Of a stretch of DNA of 36,236 nt, positions 33,612 through 36,236 are shown one piece after another. Location: positions 1-36,236 of the forward strand of contig JAGPFR010000024.1 in assembly GCA_018056425.1 (NCBI GenBank), read 5' to 3'. The position numbers and the translations under genes are program-made. Each line of letters starts with the position of its first letter. The stretch's first letter is position 1. This DNA comes from Lachnospiraceae bacterium (lineage in GTDB: Bacteria > Bacillota > Clostridia > Lachnospirales > Lachnospiraceae). The notes beneath the pieces were generated by a model. The model was given only the letters and a program-made list of their open reading frames with translations, was not told where the DNA came from and did not search any database.

Positions 33612-35072
33612 ATGGATAAGAAGGCATCTGTGGACAGCATTGATAAGGGTATTGGTCGGTTCGCCGCCGAAGACAGCGCGGCGGTAGACGATCTGACGCC
33701 GTTGTTTGAAATTTCCGATTACCCGGAGGAGATGCGGGAACTTCTGACCGAGTGCAACAGAAGGATAGATGAGGCAAACAGCAAATACCGCATCGCCAAA
33801 TACAGAGAGGATATGTTTGCCAAGGGTATGAAAGCCGGCATGTATTTCTGCACGTTTGACCGCAGCGAGAACATGCTTGGTTTTGAGTTCAATGACGAGA
33901 CGAGACAGATGCTCGGCTATGACGGCCTGGAGGATCTGCCGAATGAATTTGACAGCTGGGTTAAGACGCTTGTTCCGGAAGAACGGGACGCCATAGTCAA
34001 GCTTTTCTGGGATTCGGTCCGGATCCATAGGGATCTGCCGGATATCACGCACGCCACCTATCGGATGCAGAAAAAGGACGGCAGCATCATCTGGGTGACC
34101 GGAGCGGGAAGATTCATCAGACGTCCGGATGACGGCTCTTTGGAGATTTATATGGGCTGCTATCGCGATATCACGGCGCAGCAGGAGCTGGAGGAGTATT
34201 TAAAGATCATCGAGGCGATCGGAAAGGTTTTCAATTTCTCGCTGTTTATCGATGTCAGCGATATGAGTTACCGCATGATCAGCACCAACGAATATGTGGA
34301 AATGGTTGATAAGGATCCGGACGCGCTGCAGTTTTTGAGAAACAATGTTGCGGTTTCCGTGGCCGAGAGCTTCCGCGCCGGTTTATACGAATGGCTGGAT
34401 AAGGACAGGATCCTTGCGGCTGTTGAAGAGCACGGATCGACAAGTATGGAATTTTACAGTGAAGGCGCGCATCGCTGGTTTGAAGGTATCTTCATGGTAG
34501 GCGACAGGAATGAAGACGGAAGCCTCGCGCACCTCGTATACGGCTGCCAGGATACCACGAAGGCCAAGCTGCAGAACCTGGATCAGCTGAAAAAGATCTC
34601 CGAATTCGAAAAGGAGATCTATATCGATTCGCTTTCCGGGATCCGGAACCGAAGATTCCTGAATGAAAAGCTCATTTATGAACCGTGCAAAGCGGTGGTC
34701 ATGGCGGATATCGACCTGTTCAAGGAAGTCAACGACACAGCCGGTCACCAGGGCGGTGATGAAGCAATCCAAAAGGTCGCGAAGATACTGGAACAGTCAG
34801 TCCGGGATGACGACGTGGTCATCCGTTACGGCGGCGATGAGTTCATGATGGTTTTCCTTGATATTACGCGTGCAGGCCTGGAAAACAAGTTCTCAAAACT
34901 GAAGACGGAGCTGGCAAAGATCAGGATCGCTAGCAACCCGGATGTACGGATCAGCATGAGTTTCGGAGCGGCGTTCGGAACAAGGCTAGTCAACAATCTG
35001 ATCGTGACGGCGGATAAGGCGCTGTATGAATCGAAAAAGACGCGGGGGACTTATACGCTGATCGAGGTATAG
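33612..35072 (+). CDS. PAS-GGDEF diguanylate cyclase
   Basis: 486 aa from ATG 33612 (AGGAAAGG upstream). A PAS domain (about 70-195; FEFNDETRQMLGY, DGSIIWVTGAGRFI, GCYRDIT) is followed by a second PAS-like segment (200-315; GCQDTT) and a GGDEF domain (325-486) with YGGDEFMMV and an inhibitory RxxD site (RDDD) five residues before it. It should make cyclic di-GMP with product feedback, in the cytoplasm, as no membrane helices are seen. Codon use is richer in G/C at third positions than neighbouring genes, suggesting transfer. The HD-GYP protein at 12.9 kb could degrade its product. Confidence 0.9.
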   Translation: MDKKASVDSIDKGIGRFAAEDSAAVDDLTPLFEISDYPEEMRELLTECNRRIDEANSKYRIAKYREDMFAKGMKAGMYFCTFDRSENMLGFEFNDETRQMLGYDGLEDLPNEFDSWVKTLVPEERDAIVKLFWDSVRIHRDLPDITHATYRMQKKDGSIIWVTGAGRFIRRPDDGSLEIYMGCYRDITAQQELEEYLKIIEAIGKVFNFSLFIDVSDMSYRMISTNEYVEMVDKDPDALQFLRNNVAVSVAESFRAGLYEWLDKDRILAAVEEHGSTSMEFYSEGAHRWFEGIFMVGDRNEDGSLAHLVYGCQDTTKAKLQNLDQLKKISEFEKEIYIDSLSGIRNRRFLNEKLIYEPCKAVVMADIDLFKEVNDTAGHQGGDEAIQKVAKILEQSVRDDDVVIRYGGDEFMMVFLDITRAGLENKFSKLKTELAKIRIASNPDVRISMSFGAAFGTRLVNNLIVTADKALYESKKTRGTYTLIEV

Positions 35073-35073
35073 A

Positions 35074-35178
35074 GTGAAGATCACAAAATATCCGGATTGC
35101 AAGCAGCCGGACGTATGGATCAGCATGAGCTTCGGAGCGGCGTTAGGAACAGGGTTAGTTATACTATTCAAAACGTAG
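35074..35178 (+). pseudogene. Duplicated tail fragment of a GGDEF gene
   Basis: The frame VKITKYPDCKQPDVWISMSF repeats the cyclase segment KIRIASNPDVRISMSF (about 34918-34971), then diverges and stops at 35176-35178. At DNA level GGATCAGCATGAG is shared exactly. It begins one base after the cyclase stop. Likely a relic of a second GGDEF gene or a local duplication. Confidence 0.65.
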
Positions 35179-35205
35179 TGCATTGTGTCAATTAGTAACA
35201 CCGAA

Positions 35206-35337
35206 ATGTGGTATCTTAGTCAGATCCATTATGAACTGATATATCTGCGGAATCTATCCGCCAGATTTTTTAGCGCTTACGATTGTGGAGTTATTACTCA
35301 GGAAGAGTATGAGATGAAGAAACAAGATTTATTGTAG
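35206..35337 (+). CDS. 43-codon ORF with SHOCT-like end
   Basis: ATG 35206 to TAG 35337. The final part YDCGVITQEEYEMKKQDLL matches the SHOCT pattern (G-x-I-T-x-E-E-[FY]-x-x-K-K-x-x-L-L) seen at the ends of many small Clostridia proteins. No good ribosome site, so it may be a remnant. Confidence 0.35.
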   Translation: MWYLSQIHYELIYLRNLSARFFSAYDCGVITQEEYEMKKQDLL

Positions 35338-35356
35338 TAAAACTGAGAACGTGATC

Positions 35357-35384
35357 AAGGGGGTTCAAAATGAACCTCCTTTTT
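35357..35384 (+). terminator. Terminator hairpin 1 of a pair
   Basis: An 11-bp stem with one G-T pair (35357-35367 with 35371-35381), 3-nt loop, T run to 35384. Confidence 0.8.
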
Positions 35385-35402
35385 GCGTCTTAGGTGTTCA
35401 CT

Positions 35403-35436
35403 TGAACCCCCAACGTGCATTCGGGGGTTCATTTTT
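35403..35436 (+). terminator. Terminator hairpin 2 of a pair
   Basis: A perfect 9-bp stem TGAACCCCC / GGGGGTTCA (35403-35411 and 35423-35431) then five T. Its arms are complementary to those of hairpin 1, so the two could exchange strands. 35437-35507 holds nothing else I can support. Confidence 0.75.
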
Positions 35437-35507
35437 GAGTAGTTTTTTCTGGTGATTCGTACTACGTTTTTGCTATTCTGCAACAAACTTTTATATTTAT
35501 AAAGTTA

Positions 35508-35672
35508 CTATATACTCATTTCCTCTGAGGCGGCAGCTTCGATCTGCTTGATTGCATCTTCGGCATTTGTGACCCAGTCCACCGTTTTGATGCCTTTGGT
35601 TTTCAGATATTTGCAGATGTCCATATACTTGGATGCGGAATCTTCAATATATATGACTTTATCTGTTTTCAT
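35508..35672 (-). pseudogene. Truncated response-regulator receiver domain (54 codons)
   Basis: ATG at 35672 on the minus strand with GGGAGAATCAGG directly upstream. VIYIEDSASKYMDICKYL and IKTVDWVTNAEDAIKQIE match the first half of a CheY-like receiver: the acidic pair Glu10-Asp11 is present. It stops at residue 54, just before the strand that would carry the phosphoacceptor Asp. A downstream deletion is the simplest reading; a free half-domain peptide cannot be excluded. Confidence 0.55.
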
Positions 35673-35724
35673 CCTGATTCTCCCGATAAAATCCGATCAA
35701 AGTAAAAAAATTATAACATATCTC

Positions 35725-35755
35725 TTGACTATGACGTTACGTCATAGTTTATGGT
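35725..35755 (+). promoter_or_regulatory. MerR-type promoter with operator dyad in a 19-bp spacer
   Basis: TTGACT (35725-35730), 19-bp spacer, TATGGT (35750-35755). A perfect dyad ACTATGACGT / ACGTCATAGT (35728-35737 and 35739-35748) fills the spacer. Over-long spacers with a central dyad are the hallmark of promoters untwisted by MerR-family activators, so the downstream regulator probably controls itself. Confidence 0.8.
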
Positions 35756-35783
35756 ATATATACACGTGAAGGAGATAAAGGTT

Positions 35784-36236
35784 ATGAAAACGGTAAATGA
35801 AGTAAGTAAACTGACAGGAGTGAGTATACGCACACTGCAGTATTACGATCAGATAGGTCTCTTGAAACCGGCGGAGTATACCGAGTCCGGCTACAGACTG
35901 TATGACGATGCGGCACTGGAGAGACTGCAGCAGATTTTACTGTTTCGTGAACTGGAATTTCCGCTAAAAGATATCAAGAATATCGTTACCGGACCGGATT
36001 TTGACAAGACAAGGGCTCTGGAGCAGCAGATGGAACTTCTGGAACTTAAGAAGGAACATATTGAAAACCTGCTGAACCTGTGCCGGAATTTAAAAACGAG
36101 AGGAGTGAGAACTTTGAATTTTTCAGCATTCGATTCAAGTAAGCTTGATGAATATTCGAAAAAGGCAAAAGAGCAGTAGGGACAGACCCCGGAATATAAG
36201 GAGTATGCAGAGAAAAGCAAGGGCCGTACTAAGGCA
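35784..36236 (+). pseudogene. MerR/TipA-type regulator interrupted by an amber codon (3' end beyond window)
   Basis: ATG 35784 with GAAGGAG upstream. Residues 1-70 form the MerR winged helix (TVNEVSKLTGVSIRTLQYYD, GYRLYDDAALERLQQI), then the dimer coiled coil (about 75-105) and the start of a TipAS-like domain. TAG at 36177-36179 ends it after 131 codons. Beyond it the same frame continues GQTPEYKEYAEKSKGRTKA to the window edge; relatives have Trp at this point (KEQWG-TPEYKE), so TGG appears to have become TAG. Unless the stop is read through, only the DNA-binding part with a short C-terminal stub is made, without the drug-binding TipAS domain. Confidence 0.8.

Noticed and set aside
36178-36195. 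GGGACAGACCCCGG as a fourth REP-like element
   Set aside because: It falls in the continuing TipA-like frame and lacks a partner arm.
1-36236. tRNA, rRNA, insertion sequences, integrases, CRISPR
   Set aside because: Nothing recognisable was seen by reading both strands; a tRNA or Rfam scan could not be run.

Overview
The window looks like a chromosomal segment of a Gram-positive, fibre-degrading Clostridia, most likely a Lachnospiraceae member near Butyrivibrio or Pseudobutyrivibrio. This rests on moderate GC content, strong AAGGAGG-type ribosome sites with several TTG starts, many hairpin-plus-T-run terminators, families typical of that group (YtrA-type GntR/ABC operon, TtcA-like thiolase, NrtR-like NUDIX protein) and three carbohydrate-active enzymes (GH43, GH67, GH27). 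The taxonomic call is inference; no rRNA or other marker gene is present.

Layout. 1-5.7 kb: 3' part of a membrane transglutaminase, a DHH phosphoesterase, and a lipoprotein gene coupled by an ATGA overlap to a GH43 glycosidase. 6.0-6.7 kb: a TetR regulator. 6.8-7.1 kb: a non-coding array of three ~73-bp hairpin repeats running into a promoter with a perfect 12-bp operator dyad. 7.2-10.9 kb: a YtrA-like operon (GntR repressor, ABC ATPase, two permeases, CPBP membrane protease). 10.9-14.7 kb: a lipoprotein, an AlkD-like DNA glycosylase, a HAD phosphatase and a convergent HD-GYP protein, punctuated by three REP-like palindromes. 14.75-19.9 kb: promoter, 26-codon leader ORF, intrinsic terminator, a heterodimeric multidrug-type ABC exporter with one degenerate ATP site, and HflX.

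19.9-21.95 kb is a cassette between two near-identical terminators. It holds a secreted protein gene split by an 8-bp G:C tract (candidate phase-variable locus) with 57-bp tandem repeats, and the C-terminal remnant of a protein mannosyltransferase. 22.1-26.4 kb: GH67 alpha-glucuronidase, a rhodanese-TtcA fusion, and a 3-hydroxyacyl-CoA dehydrogenase whose promoter is buried in the preceding terminator. 26.4-30.9 kb: a Cache-domain remnant, NUDIX/NrtR-like protein, PH-like membrane protein, GH27, zinc-dependent phospholipase C-like protein and an ACT-domain protein.

30.9-36.2 kb is decayed accessory DNA. It contains a 5'-truncated GNAT, a GNAT-NUDIX fusion, a serine hydrolase, a PAS-GGDEF cyclase with a duplicated tail, a SHOCT-like fragment, paired hairpins with interchangeable arms, a truncated receiver domain, and a TipA-type MerR gene interrupted by an amber codon.

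Functionally, GH43 and GH67 fit glucuronoxylan side-chain and backbone processing but are scattered, not clustered. The most interesting signals are the homopolymer-switched secreted protein, the leader-peptide attenuator ahead of the ABC exporter, the tandem hairpin array ahead of the GntR operator, and the terminator that contains its downstream neighbour's promoter.
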